64,000 nt of DNA. It comes from Chitinophaga silvisoli (GTDB lineage: Bacteria; Bacteroidota; Bacteroidia; Chitinophagales; Chitinophagaceae). The stretch spans positions 1,077,686 through 1,141,685 of the forward strand of contig NZ_QTJV01000002.1 of NCBI RefSeq assembly GCF_003412465.1. The letters run 5' to 3'. Within the stretch, counting starts at the first letter, position 1, and each line of letters begins with the position of its first letter. The translations under genes and the position numbers were made by a program. This document shows positions 1 to 8,071 of the stretch, in pieces. The notes beneath the pieces are model-generated. The model worked only from the letters and a program-made list of their open reading frames with translations, ran no database searches and was not told where the DNA came from.

Positions 1-731
1 TGGTGGATGGCATTCATCCTGATCCTGTCTCCCAGCAGTGCGCCGCCGGTTTTCTTTTTAGAAGGATCGACGGAAATTACGGCGATAGTTTTATCTGTAA
101 AAGAATGGAGGAAACGGCGTACCAGTTCATCGGTCACGCTGCTCTTGCCGGCACCACCTGTACCTGTGATACCCAGTACCATACTGCCCTGGGCCGGATG
201 GGGCAGGGAGAGTTGGTTACTTTCGGCAGCTGTAATGGCGGCGGCGATGAGGTGTGCATTCTTTGCGGGCAATTGAGCGAGTTTCCCGTTCAAATGCTGT
301 ACGGTAGAGAAGTTGCATTGCCTGATCACATCGGCAATCATGCCTTCCAGCCCCATTTGACGGCCATCGTCAGGCGAGTAGAGGCGGGTGATACCGTAGG
401 CATGTAGTTCCTCAATTTCTGCAGGCAGGATGGTGCCACCGCCGCCACCGAATATCCTGATATGCCCGCATCCTTTTTCGTGCAGCAGGTCATAGATGTA
501 TTTGAAGAATTCAACATGTCCACCCTGGTAGGAGGTAATGGCGATGCCCTGGGCATCTTCCTGGATAGCACAGTCCACAATTTCTGCTGCGGAGCGGTTG
601 TGGCCCAGGTGAATCACTTCTGCCCCCTGGGATTGCATGATTCTGCGCATGATATTGATTGCGGCATCATGGCCGTCAAAGAGCGCTGCTGCGGTAACGA
701 TACGAATTTTGTGAGCTGGAGTATCAGTCAT
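1..731 (-). CDS. icmF: Fused isobutyryl-CoA mutase (IcmF-type), N-terminal part, cut by window edge
   Basis: The reverse strand reads open from an ATG at 731 to the left edge, about 243 codons, so this is only the N-terminal part. Residues about 8-135 look like a cobalamin-binding domain with the DGHD signature (LFDGHDAAI) carrying the lower-ligand His, and a glycine-rich FGGGGGT stretch. From about residue 180 a MeaB-type G-domain begins, with the P-loop GTGGAGKSS and then the segment [16 protein letters not shown]. Cobalamin domain followed by GTPase is the order in IcmF, in which the mutase domain follows. These enzymes interconvert isobutyryl-CoA and n-butyryl-CoA (or related acyl-CoAs) with adenosylcobalamin, and the G-domain loads and protects the cofactor. 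The mutase domain that sets substrate choice is outside the window, so the substrate is not determined. Confidence 0.85.
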   Translation of the reverse strand, partial: MTDTPAHKIRIVTAAALFDGHDAAINIMRRIMQSQGAEVIHLGHNRSAAEIVDCAIQEDAQGIAITSYQGGHVEFFKYIYDLLHEKGCGHIRIFGGGGGTILPAEIEELHAYGITRLYSPDDGRQMGLEGMIADVIRQCNFSTVQHLNGKLAQLPAKNAHLIAAAITAAESNQLSLPHPAQGSMVLGITGTGGAGKSSVTDELVRRFLHSFTDKTIAVISVDPSKKKTGGALLGDRIRMNAIH

Positions 732-902
732 TTGCTTTGGTGTTTGACAAGCACTTTGGCATTGTGGAATTAAGCTATGTAATTTACAAATTACAGATTA
801 CTTAATATTCCCGTATTTTTTTATTTTACACCCATTATTCACGTTTATTGACTTGCATTTCCACAAAAAAGCGCAAATCGTAATTGAAAACTTATAACAG
901 AA

Positions 903-2333
903 ATGGTGGCAAGAAGAGAATTTATCAGGAACAGCAGTTTGCTGGCAGGCGCTATGGCGCTGGGATTCCCTGGGGCTGTATTCGCCCGGGCAGGATACGT
1001 TTCCAAGCGTCCTCCGCTGGCAGATCGTAAGTTTACCAGTCAGGCAGTAGAAAAAATGATCGCAACCATCAAGAAAGAAGTTGCAGATCCGAAGCTGGGC
1101 TGGCTGTTCGAGAACTGTTTTCCAAATACCCTGGACACCACGGTGAAATTCAAGGTAGAAAACGGCCGTCCCGATACCTTTGTATTGACAGGCGATATCC
1201 ACGCGATGTGGCTGCGCGACTCGACCGCCCAGGTATGGCCTTACCTGGAGCTGGTAAATGAAGATGAGAAACTGAAGCAGCTGATAGCTGGTGTGGTAAA
1301 CAGGCAGACTAAATGTGTGATCATCGATCCATATGCCAATGCGTTCAACGAAGGTCCAACCGGTTCTGAGTGGGATAGTGACCTGACTGAAATGAAGCCT
1401 GAACTGCATGAAAGAAAATGGGAAATTGACTCACTGTGCTATACTGTAAGGCTGGCGTACAACTACTGGAAGAAAACCGGTGATGCCAGCGTACTGGACG
1501 ATACCCATAAGAAAGCTGCTAAACTGATCGTGAAAACCTTTAAGGAGCAGCAGCGTAAAGATGGTCCTGGTCCTTACCACTTCCAGCGTAATACCCCTAA
1601 GCAGTCCGATACTGTAGCCAACAGTGGTTATGGTAGCCCGATCCTGCCTGTGGGCCTGATTGCTTCTATGTTCCGCCCATCAGATGATGCGACTGTGTTT
1701 CCATTCCTGATTCCTTCCAACATGTTTGCAGTGGTATCCCTGCACCAGTTGTCCGAGATCAGTACTGAGGTATACAAAGATGCAGCCTTTGCGAAGGAGT
1801 GTAAAGAACTGGCAGAAGAAGTAGATCGTGCGATCAAGGCTTACGCGATCGTAGAACATCCTTCGCTGGGTAAGATGTATGGTTTTGAAGTAGATGGTTT
1901 TGGTAACCGCCTGTTCCTGGACGATACAAACGTACCTAGCCTGCTGTCAATCCCTTACCTGGGTTATACTACTGCAGATGATCCTTTGTACCAGACAGCA
2001 CGTCATTTCGTATGGAGTCCTTTCCATTGCTGGTTCTACAAGGGTAAATATGGTGAGGGTGTAGGTAGTCCGCACACCGGGGTAGACAAGATCTGGCCGA
2101 TGAGTATTATCATGAAGGCGCTGACCAGCAGTGATAAGGAAGAAATAGCTGCATGTCTGAAGACCCTGCGTAATACCGATGGTGAAACCGGATTTATACA
2201 TGAATCTTATCATAAAGACAATCCTTCAGACTATACCCGTCCATGGTTTGCATGGGTGAACACACTGTTCGGTGAGCTGATTGTGAAAATTCACAACGAG
2301 TATCCCGAATTGCTGAAGCGCAATTATGCCTGA
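903..2333 (+). CDS. Glycoside hydrolase family 125 exo-alpha-1,6-mannosidase
   Basis: 476 aa. The N-terminus (ARREF followed by a hydrophobic stretch to about residue 29) resembles a twin-arginine export signal, so the enzyme is probably exported. The rest matches GH125 (formerly DUF1237) over its full length, with the diagnostic segment GDIHAMWLRDSTAQVWPY at about residues 97-114 and an acidic EWDSDLTEMKPELHERKWEIDS block from about 158. GH125 enzymes are inverting (alpha/alpha)6-barrel exo-mannosidases that remove alpha-1,6-linked mannose. The gene stands alone, divergent from the mutase gene and followed by a strong terminator. Family assignment is firm; the natural substrate (fungal mannan or N-glycan) is inferred from the family. 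Confidence 0.9.
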   Translation: MVARREFIRNSSLLAGAMALGFPGAVFARAGYVSKRPPLADRKFTSQAVEKMIATIKKEVADPKLGWLFENCFPNTLDTTVKFKVENGRPDTFVLTGDIHAMWLRDSTAQVWPYLELVNEDEKLKQLIAGVVNRQTKCVIIDPYANAFNEGPTGSEWDSDLTEMKPELHERKWEIDSLCYTVRLAYNYWKKTGDASVLDDTHKKAAKLIVKTFKEQQRKDGPGPYHFQRNTPKQSDTVANSGYGSPILPVGLIASMFRPSDDATVFPFLIPSNMFAVVSLHQLSEISTEVYKDAAFAKECKELAEEVDRAIKAYAIVEHPSLGKMYGFEVDGFGNRLFLDDTNVPSLLSIPYLGYTTADDPLYQTARHFVWSPFHCWFYKGKYGEGVGSPHTGVDKIWPMSIIMKALTSSDKEEIAACLKTLRNTDGETGFIHESYHKDNPSDYTRPWFAWVNTLFGELIVKIHNEYPELLKRNYA

Positions 2334-2356
2334 TAATTGTCTTCCTAAGTATTTGC

Positions 2357-2393
2357 AAAAAATCGCTTTTGCCATTGGCGGAAGCGATTTTTT
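2357..2393 (+). terminator. Intrinsic terminator after the GH125 gene
   Basis: A 12-bp perfect stem (2357-2368 with 2382-2393) contains the AATCGCTT/AAGCGATT arms and ends in a run of six T. It begins about 23 nt after the GH125 stop codon. Confidence 0.8.
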
Positions 2394-2423
2394 GCTTTTA
2401 TTACAGTCGTTAAATAATAAAAC

Positions 2424-4205
2424 ATGGCCCCTATTGCTATTTATGAAGAACAGATGAACCATTATAAGACGGAGTTGGCGAAGTATAAACGTCAGTTAAG
2501 TTTGCTGGGATATCTGCGTTTGTTGAGTTTTCTGATCATGTTATTTTTTGGGTACCTGTATTTCCGGGATAGCTTTGAGCTGATGTGGATCTTGCCTGTG
2601 GTGCTGATGCTGGGGGTATTTGCAGGAGCATTGATGGTATATACACGCATCCAGGAGAAACAGGTCCTGGCCAGGACATTGCTGCAACTGAATGAAAAGG
2701 AATACCAGCTGGCTACGACGGGGAATTCTTCATTTTATGACGGGGCCTTTTTTGTTGATGAAACCCATCCTTATACGGGTGACCTGGATGTATTCGGACA
2801 CTCTTCTATTTATAGTCATATAAACCGTACGGGCACAATGACAGGGGCCAGCGTGCTGGCGCAGTTTTTAAAAATGCCATGGCCGGGCGTAGAGCGGACC
2901 CGGGAAAGACAGGAAGCTGTAAAGGAACTGGTACCAAAACTGCAATTCAGGCAACTGCTCAGTGCTCAGGCTGAGCTGGCAGGAGAAAAGGCGGATGACC
3001 AGAAGGAGCTGAGATTATGGCTGGATATGCCGGTTAAGTTTATCAATAACCAGTTTGTTCAGATTGTGAGATGGGTAAGCCCTGTATTGAGTGTGGTGGC
3101 TGTGGGGTACCTGCTTGCTACATACAATGTGTATCCTTTGCTGGCGATGTTGCTGATCAATAGTGTGATCTTAAGACAATATGTAGCGGAAATCAGCCGT
3201 CAGCATGTGCTGATTTCCAGCAAGGAGCGGGTATTTGCAAAGTTTTCGGTATTGGTACAGATGATCAATGGTGAGCAGTTCGGGCAGGCGGCGCTGCTGA
3301 ACAGGGACCAGGAAAAGACGCAGGAAGCGGGTGCGGCCCTGAAGCGCCTGGCAAGGATTGTAAATATCTGGGACCAGCGTATGAATATGGCCATCGGGAT
3401 GGTGCTGAACGGACTGGGGTTGTATGACCTGCATTGTGCCGTGATCCTGGAGAAATGGAAGCTGAAATACAAGGATAGGGTAGCTGGCTGGATGGATGTG
3501 ATCTATGGGTTTGAGATCTATAATAGTATGGCCACTTTTGCCTACAATCATCCGGAATTCATTTATCCGGTGATAGATGATAAACAATCGCAGCTGACAG
3601 GGAAGGGCATTGGCCATCCCCTGATTCCGGCGGCAGCGAGCGTGAAGAATAGTATAGCCATTGGTACACCGCAGCAGTTCCTGATCATTACGGGGTCAAA
3701 TATGAGCGGCAAGAGCACCTTCCTGCGTAGTGTGGGGAGCAACCTGCTGCTGGCTATGTGTGGGCTGCCGGTATGTGCGGAGGAGTTTACCTGTAGTCCG
3801 ATGAAGATCATGACGAGTATGCGGATCAAGGATTCCATTGCGAAGCATACGTCTTATTTCCAGGCAGAGTTGCTGCGGTTGCAGGAGATTGTGAAGGTGT
3901 TGAAATCAGGGGAGAAGGTGTTTATCCTGTTGGATGAGATTTTGAAAGGAACGAATTCGGAAGATAAGTTGTCCGGATCCCGGAGTCTGATCGCTCATTT
4001 CCTGCAATATAATTGCCTGGGTATGATAGCGACGCATGACCTGGAGTTGGGGCAAATGGAAGAAGAGTATCCGGGCAGGATCAGGAACTATTGTTTTGAG
4101 AGTACCATCCAGGAAGAGCAGTTGTTCTTTGATTACCGGATCAGGGAAGGGGTGGCGCGGAATAAGAATGCGACCTTCCTGATGAAGAAGATGGAGATCA
4201 TTTAG
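2424..4205 (+). CDS. Membrane-anchored MutS-family ATPase
   Basis: 593 aa. The C-terminal third is a MutS domain V ATPase: Walker A GSNMSGKST at about residues 424-432, Walker B FILLDEILKGTNS at about 499-511, and the ATHD switch further on. The middle has the helical lever/core of MutS proteins. The N-terminus has no mismatch-recognition domain; instead there are two hydrophobic segments at about residues 30-47 and 52-71, and another hydrophobic stretch near 215-245. The protein is therefore likely a membrane-tethered MutS paralogue of the kind found in Bacteroidota, not a canonical mismatch-repair MutS. Its role is unknown. It stands between two unrelated genes and shows no operon partner. 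Confidence 0.75.
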   Translation: MAPIAIYEEQMNHYKTELAKYKRQLSLLGYLRLLSFLIMLFFGYLYFRDSFELMWILPVVLMLGVFAGALMVYTRIQEKQVLARTLLQLNEKEYQLATTGNSSFYDGAFFVDETHPYTGDLDVFGHSSIYSHINRTGTMTGASVLAQFLKMPWPGVERTRERQEAVKELVPKLQFRQLLSAQAELAGEKADDQKELRLWLDMPVKFINNQFVQIVRWVSPVLSVVAVGYLLATYNVYPLLAMLLINSVILRQYVAEISRQHVLISSKERVFAKFSVLVQMINGEQFGQAALLNRDQEKTQEAGAALKRLARIVNIWDQRMNMAIGMVLNGLGLYDLHCAVILEKWKLKYKDRVAGWMDVIYGFEIYNSMATFAYNHPEFIYPVIDDKQSQLTGKGIGHPLIPAAASVKNSIAIGTPQQFLIITGSNMSGKSTFLRSVGSNLLLAMCGLPVCAEEFTCSPMKIMTSMRIKDSIAKHTSYFQAELLRLQEIVKVLKSGEKVFILLDEILKGTNSEDKLSGSRSLIAHFLQYNCLGMIATHDLELGQMEEEYPGRIRNYCFESTIQEEQLFFDYRIREGVARNKNATFLMKKMEII

Positions 4206-4277
4206 CGCCCACATCTGTTAAATAATTAAAATTTGGTCATGCTAATTTAATTAGTATTTTAGCTAAAAATATTAGCT

Positions 4278-5360
4278 ATGACCTTGCCTTTTCAGGAGAG
4301 TGTACCGGAGAATCTCTATTATAAAGGACGTGGTGCCCAATTAAATCCTAAGAACAAATATCTAAAGAACGAATATGCACAGGAGCATGCTGAAGGCATT
4401 GATGAATGGTGGCAGGCAGACGTGCCTACCCAGATCCTGGAAGAACACGCAAAAACGTTGGTCAATAAGGTAGATAGTCCTGATGTAGGCATGTGGTACA
4501 GTATGAATCCTTACCAGGGTTGTGAACATGGCTGCATCTATTGCTATGCCCGAAATGCGCACCAGTTCTGGGGCATGAGCGCTGGTCTTGATTTTGAAAG
4601 AAAGATCGTTGTCAAGAAGAATGCACCTGAATTGCTGCGGAAGTTCCTCGACAACAAAAGCTGGGTACCTAAGCCCATTTCCCTTTCAGGTAATACAGAT
4701 TGTTATCAGCCATTGGAAAGGAAGATGTTCCTGACCCGGTCCCTGCTACAGATAGCGTGGGAGTATAAGCAGCCGATTGGCATCATTACAAAGAATTCCC
4801 TGGTATTAAGAGATAAATATATACTGCAGCAGATGGCGCAGCACAACCTGGTATGTGTATATGTATCCATCACAACGGCAGATGAAGATCTGAGGCTGAA
4901 GATGGAGCCCCGTACTACCACGGCAGCGCAGCGTTTCAAGATAGTGAAGGAGCTGAGTGAGCTGGGTATACCGGTAGGAGTGATGACGGCACCAATGATT
5001 CCCGGGTTAAATGATCATGAAATGCCGCAGCTGTTGGATATGGCTGCAGCGAATGGCGCTAAATTTGCAGGGTACACGGTCGTGCGCCTGAACGATGCGG
5101 TGAAAGTGATTTTTAATGACTGGTTATACAAGAATTTCCCGGACAGGGCAGACAAGGTATGGCATCATATCGAAGGCCTGCATGGCGGCCAGGTAAATGA
5201 CAGCAACTTTGGAAGAAGGATGAGAGGAGAGGGAAATATTGCGGACCTGATACGGCAACAATTCAAAGTACACACGAAAAAGTTTGGTTTGAACCAGGAG
5301 AAGTTTGAATTCAATACTGAATTGTTTCAACGCCCGCAAGTGCAGCTGCGACTGTTTTAG
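4278..5360 (+). CDS. PA0069-family radical SAM protein
   Basis: 360 aa. The sequence NPYQGCEHGCIYCYAR carries the radical-SAM cluster Cys residues C82, C86 and C89 (CX3CX2C), as in the PA0069/spore-photoproduct-lyase-like family. Flanking family features are the early YKGRGAQLNPKNKY segment and PISLSGNTDCYQPLE in the first strand after the cluster. The protein should bind a 4Fe-4S cluster and cleave S-adenosylmethionine; the substrate of this family is not established. The start is the first ATG after an AT-rich promoter-like stretch. No terminator directly follows. Confidence 0.85.
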   Translation: MTLPFQESVPENLYYKGRGAQLNPKNKYLKNEYAQEHAEGIDEWWQADVPTQILEEHAKTLVNKVDSPDVGMWYSMNPYQGCEHGCIYCYARNAHQFWGMSAGLDFERKIVVKKNAPELLRKFLDNKSWVPKPISLSGNTDCYQPLERKMFLTRSLLQIAWEYKQPIGIITKNSLVLRDKYILQQMAQHNLVCVYVSITTADEDLRLKMEPRTTTAAQRFKIVKELSELGIPVGVMTAPMIPGLNDHEMPQLLDMAAANGAKFAGYTVVRLNDAVKVIFNDWLYKNFPDRADKVWHHIEGLHGGQVNDSNFGRRMRGEGNIADLIRQQFKVHTKKFGLNQEKFEFNTELFQRPQVQLRLF

Positions 5361-5452
5361 CACATATCATTGCTACTGATTATATTAGATTGCTCTATAA
5401 AAAAATAGAAAAAATTTATTAAAGAATATAGCAGAAATAAAAAAATAAAAAA

Positions 5453-5460
5453 TATCTTTG
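5453..5460 (+). promoter_or_regulatory. Bacteroidota-type -7 element TATCTTTG
   Basis: TATCTTTG matches the TAnnTTTG consensus of Bacteroidota sigma-A promoters. It lies 20 nt upstream of a tiny ORF at 5481, after a very A/T-rich stretch. No convincing -33 TTG element is seen. Confidence 0.45.
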
Positions 5461-5480
5461 TGTAGCAATAAAAAAGATAA

Positions 5481-5570
5481 ATGAAACGCAGTCCAAAACA
5501 TATTACATCAGCGATGTCCTGTAAGCAAAAGCAGGCCAGCTGTGGGTTGCGGGAATGTTGCACCAATTGA
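5481..5570 (+). CDS. Possible 29-residue cysteine-rich peptide or leader ORF
   Basis: This short ORF starts 20 nt after a TAnnTTTG promoter element and ends 32 nt before a strong terminator, so promoter, ORF and terminator form a compact unit of about 165 nt. The peptide is basic and has four cysteines, C14, C21, C26 and C27, with the tail SCGLRECCTN. The organisation fits either a genuine small protein, a leader peptide of an attenuator, or a small RNA in which the ORF is incidental. Nothing by which to name a function is visible. Confidence 0.35.
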   Translation: MKRSPKHITSAMSCKQKQASCGLRECCTN

Positions 5571-5602
5571 TAACGAAGAAATAACTTATCAAATGATAAA
5601 AC

Positions 5603-5637
5603 AAAGGTCCCGCAGGTGATGCGGGACCTTTTGCTTT
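5603..5637 (+). terminator. Intrinsic terminator after the cysteine-rich short ORF
   Basis: The arms AAAGGTCCCGC (5603-5613) and GCGGGACCTTT (5621-5631) pair perfectly around a 7-nt loop and are followed by TGCTTTTT. This is a strong rho-independent terminator with no recognised gene directly in front of it other than the short ORF. Confidence 0.8.
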
Positions 5638-5649
5638 TTAAGCACTGAA

Positions 5650-5784
5650 ATGAAGACGACTGAGTTAGATAAGGAATCGATACAGACAACTGTTATGTGT
5701 ATATACTGTCAGGGAAAGCCGGAAGTATCTGCGCGATGGATCGCATTGGCCTCTACAGGGCCGAATGGGCCAGGTATGTACTGA
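5650..5784 (+). CDS. Possible 44-residue ORF with a CxxC motif
   Basis: The ORF lies between two terminators (5603-5637 and 5809-5838). It encodes 44 residues with CIYC in the middle. An inverted repeat ACATAAG/CTTATGT follows at 5784-5801. The region could instead be a structured untranslated RNA, because GGCC-rich arms at about 5742-5772 can fold. Low confidence as a protein. Confidence 0.2.
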   Translation: MKTTELDKESIQTTVMCIYCQGKPEVSARWIALASTGPNGPGMY

Positions 5785-5808
5785 CATAAGTAAACTTATG
5801 TAGATACG

Positions 5809-5838
5809 CCCGGTCCTGATCTAAGGAACCGGGTTTTT
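5809..5838 (+). terminator. Second intrinsic terminator in the 5.4-5.9 kb interval
   Basis: CCCGGTCC pairs with GGAACCGGG (one bulged A) around TGATCTAA, followed by six T. It ends whatever transcript covers 5650-5784. Confidence 0.7.
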
Positions 5839-5966
5839 TATTTTATAAACGATCCGGTGAAACGAAAAAACAAACTATGGACATTAATATTTTATAATAC
5901 TGTTATGTACTAACCGTGTACAGAAAGTGGATCGGGATAGGGTGCATAACCCCAAACAGCAAGAAG

Positions 5967-6596
5967 ATGAGAAACGTAATACAAGTAGTAAGAGAGGCAT
6001 TGCTCACCAATTTCAGGGAGTTAGACAAGTGGTTTGAAAAAGACGCTGACCTGTTGCACTATAAACCTGACGCGGGGCACTGGAATGCCAGAGAAGTGCT
6101 GGAACATATCAGCCTTACAAATTATTTCCTGTTACTGATCATTAACAAGAGTACACGCCGTGCCCTGGATCGCAGACATGCGGCCGGAGCAATCACATTG
6201 CCTGCAGATTACCATGAAAAGTTTGAACAGATTGATGTGATAGGTAGTCGTTCTTTTGGCTGGATCAGACCCGAACACCTGGAGCCTAGCGGCCTGCAGG
6301 ACATGCACGAAATCAGAACCCTGCTCAAACAACAGTTTGCGCAATGTATGTATAATCTTAGTCTGCTGAAAAACGGAGAAGGCAGGTTGGTACTCACCAA
6401 CATGTCTGTGAATCACCTTGGCAAACTGGATATTTACCAGTACATCTACTTTTTGACTAAGCACATCGAGCGTCATATTCGCCAGATGGAAAGGTTGAAA
6501 AGGGAATACAACGGAGAAAAAGAACCGGCTACACGAATCGTGACAGCCATCGTAGATGCGCCAGATGAAGCAGCAGCAGATATGGCAGTGCTATAA
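5967..6596 (+). CDS. DinB-like four-helix-bundle protein
   Basis: 209 aa from the ATG at 5967. An in-frame GTG at 5916 would add 17 residues of unlikely, poorly helical sequence, so I prefer the ATG. The pattern HWNAREVLEHISLTNYFLL near residue 38 and LTKHIERHIRQMERLK near residue 158 gives the spaced histidines of the DinB/YfiT metal-binding fold. Family members are metal-dependent enzymes, often thiol transferases, or are of unknown role. The C-terminal tail is acidic and alanine-rich. The gene is monocistronic, with a terminator downstream. Family assignment is moderately firm and function unknown. Confidence 0.65.
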   Translation: MRNVIQVVREALLTNFRELDKWFEKDADLLHYKPDAGHWNAREVLEHISLTNYFLLLIINKSTRRALDRRHAAGAITLPADYHEKFEQIDVIGSRSFGWIRPEHLEPSGLQDMHEIRTLLKQQFAQCMYNLSLLKNGEGRLVLTNMSVNHLGKLDIYQYIYFLTKHIERHIRQMERLKREYNGEKEPATRIVTAIVDAPDEAAADMAVL

Positions 6597-6657
6597 TATG
6601 GTCAACTATATTTCTCATCCTTTGTTTTTTAATTCCGCTGTTCTAATACCATCAGTT

Positions 6658-6688
6658 TACCGGTGACAATCTTGTCGCCGGTATTTTT
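6658..6688 (+). terminator. Terminator after the DinB-like gene
   Basis: CCGGTGAC pairs with GTCGCCGG around AATCTT (one G-T pair), followed by TATTTTTGTG. Confidence 0.65.
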
Positions 6689-6801
6689 GTGAAAGGAGCA
6701 GCACCCCCAAAATTTGTTAATACGCCCAAATGATATTGTAAGAAACATCGTACGTAGACCGCGGGGTAATCCTGCCCTGCCAGTTTTCTTGTATAAGAAT
6801 G

Positions 6802-6809
6802 TACCTTTG
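6802..6809 (+). promoter_or_regulatory. Bacteroidota-type -7 element TACCTTTG
   Basis: TACCTTTG fits TAnnTTTG and lies 20 nt before the ATG of the AAA+ ATPase gene. Confidence 0.5.
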
Positions 6810-6829
6810 CAATCATTTTTAAAAATCGC

Positions 6830-7897
6830 ATGGAAAATATTTTACAGCAGCGGGTGATCAGTGGGGATACTATTTTTGGCAATGGCTTGCTGGAAAGCAG
6901 ACCATTCTACCTGTATTATTTCAATAGAATACCTAATATAAGTATGGTTTACGGCATTAACGGCGAGAAGTCTTTCGCCGGGTTTAGAAATGCCTACAAG
7001 GATAAGATATCTGAAGTATACAGAAGAGAAGAGATCGATAAGAAGGATAAAACTTATCAGCATGACATCTCCATCGTGGTCCTGAACAATGAATGTATGG
7101 TGGAATTTGGAGATGGATATTGTGAAATTCTGCACAATGGACAGTCCGATGCCTTTGTCAAAGAAGTAACAACCCTCGTAAGAAGATACCGTACCCGCGA
7201 AAAGAAAAAGAAATTTGAACTGAACCTCATTACCGTCGAAAATGGTGCATTGACCCTGAAGGCAATGGAGTTCAAGCGGACCAAACTGGATCTGAGTCTC
7301 TACTATGAGGATGACTTTATCGCTATTGACCAGCTGATCTACAAGCGGCTGAATACAGACGACGACAAGGGGATAGTATTACTGCACGGCCTGCCGGGTA
7401 CCGGGAAGACTACTTACCTGCGTTACCTGATTGGCCGGTTAAAAAAGAGGGTATTATTCCTCTCGCCGGCAGTAGCCCGCAATATTATGCAGCCTGAGTT
7501 CATAGACCTGTTGATTGACAATCCCAACACGATCCTGGTGATCGAAGATGCGGAAAACATCATCATGGACAGAAAGACTACGGGCAACTCCTCGGTGTCT
7601 AACCTCCTGAACCTGTCTGACGGTCTGCTGGCAGACTGCCTGAATGTACAGGTAATCTGTACTTTCAACAGTGATATTTCACAGATTGATAGTGCATTGA
7701 TGAGAAAAGGACGTTTGATCGCCAAGTATGAGTTTGGAAAGCTTTCAGTAGACAAGGCGCGTCAGCTGTCGGGCAACCAGGGCTTCCAGACGATGATCGA
7801 TAAGCCGATGACGATAGCGGAGGTGATGAACCAGCACGAGCCCAGCTTCGAAAAGCAGGAGGCTACGATTGGTTTCAGAGCCGGTTTTAAGTTATAA
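6830..7897 (+). CDS. AAA+ ATPase
   Basis: 355 aa. The C-terminal half is an AAA+ module: Walker A GLPGTGKTT at residues 187-195, Walker B ILVIED at 235-240, a sensor-1-like CTFN at 277-280 and the MRKGRL arginine region near 291-296. This layout resembles Bcs1/FtsH-like AAA domains. The N-terminal about 175 residues are unlike any domain I recognise and probably set the target. A compact TAnnTTTG promoter and a downstream terminator make it a single-gene transcript. ATPase assignment is firm; the cellular role is not visible from context. Confidence 0.8.
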   Translation: MENILQQRVISGDTIFGNGLLESRPFYLYYFNRIPNISMVYGINGEKSFAGFRNAYKDKISEVYRREEIDKKDKTYQHDISIVVLNNECMVEFGDGYCEILHNGQSDAFVKEVTTLVRRYRTREKKKKFELNLITVENGALTLKAMEFKRTKLDLSLYYEDDFIAIDQLIYKRLNTDDDKGIVLLHGLPGTGKTTYLRYLIGRLKKRVLFLSPAVARNIMQPEFIDLLIDNPNTILVIEDAENIIMDRKTTGNSSVSNLLNLSDGLLADCLNVQVICTFNSDISQIDSALMRKGRLIAKYEFGKLSVDKARQLSGNQGFQTMIDKPMTIAEVMNQHEPSFEKQEATIGFRAGFKL

Positions 7898-7906
7898 TGT
7901 TTTAAG

Positions 7907-7933
7907 TCCCCCGCTTATCCGGCGGGGGATTTT
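7907..7933 (+). terminator. Terminator after the AAA+ ATPase gene
   Basis: TCCCCCGC pairs with GCGGGGGA around a 7-nt loop, followed by TTTTATT. Confidence 0.8.
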
Positions 7934-8071
7934 ATTATACAATTAGTCCATTAAAACTGTAGACTATTTAAATAATTTTATGTAATATTGCCTTGATCTC
8001 GCTCCATTGGCCACCAACAGTAGGGCTTTTACCCGTAATTCGAAATTATTCTTGGCGTGCATTTAAATCAC

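Noticed and set aside
798..1409. 203-codon minus-strand ORF opposite the GH125 gene
   Set aside because: It is antisense to a well-recognised enzyme, its product shows no family features, and its amino-acid composition looks like a shadow frame.
5603..5637. Perfect inverted repeat considered as an insertion-sequence end
   Set aside because: A T-run follows and no second end, target duplication or transposase is present; it is a terminator.
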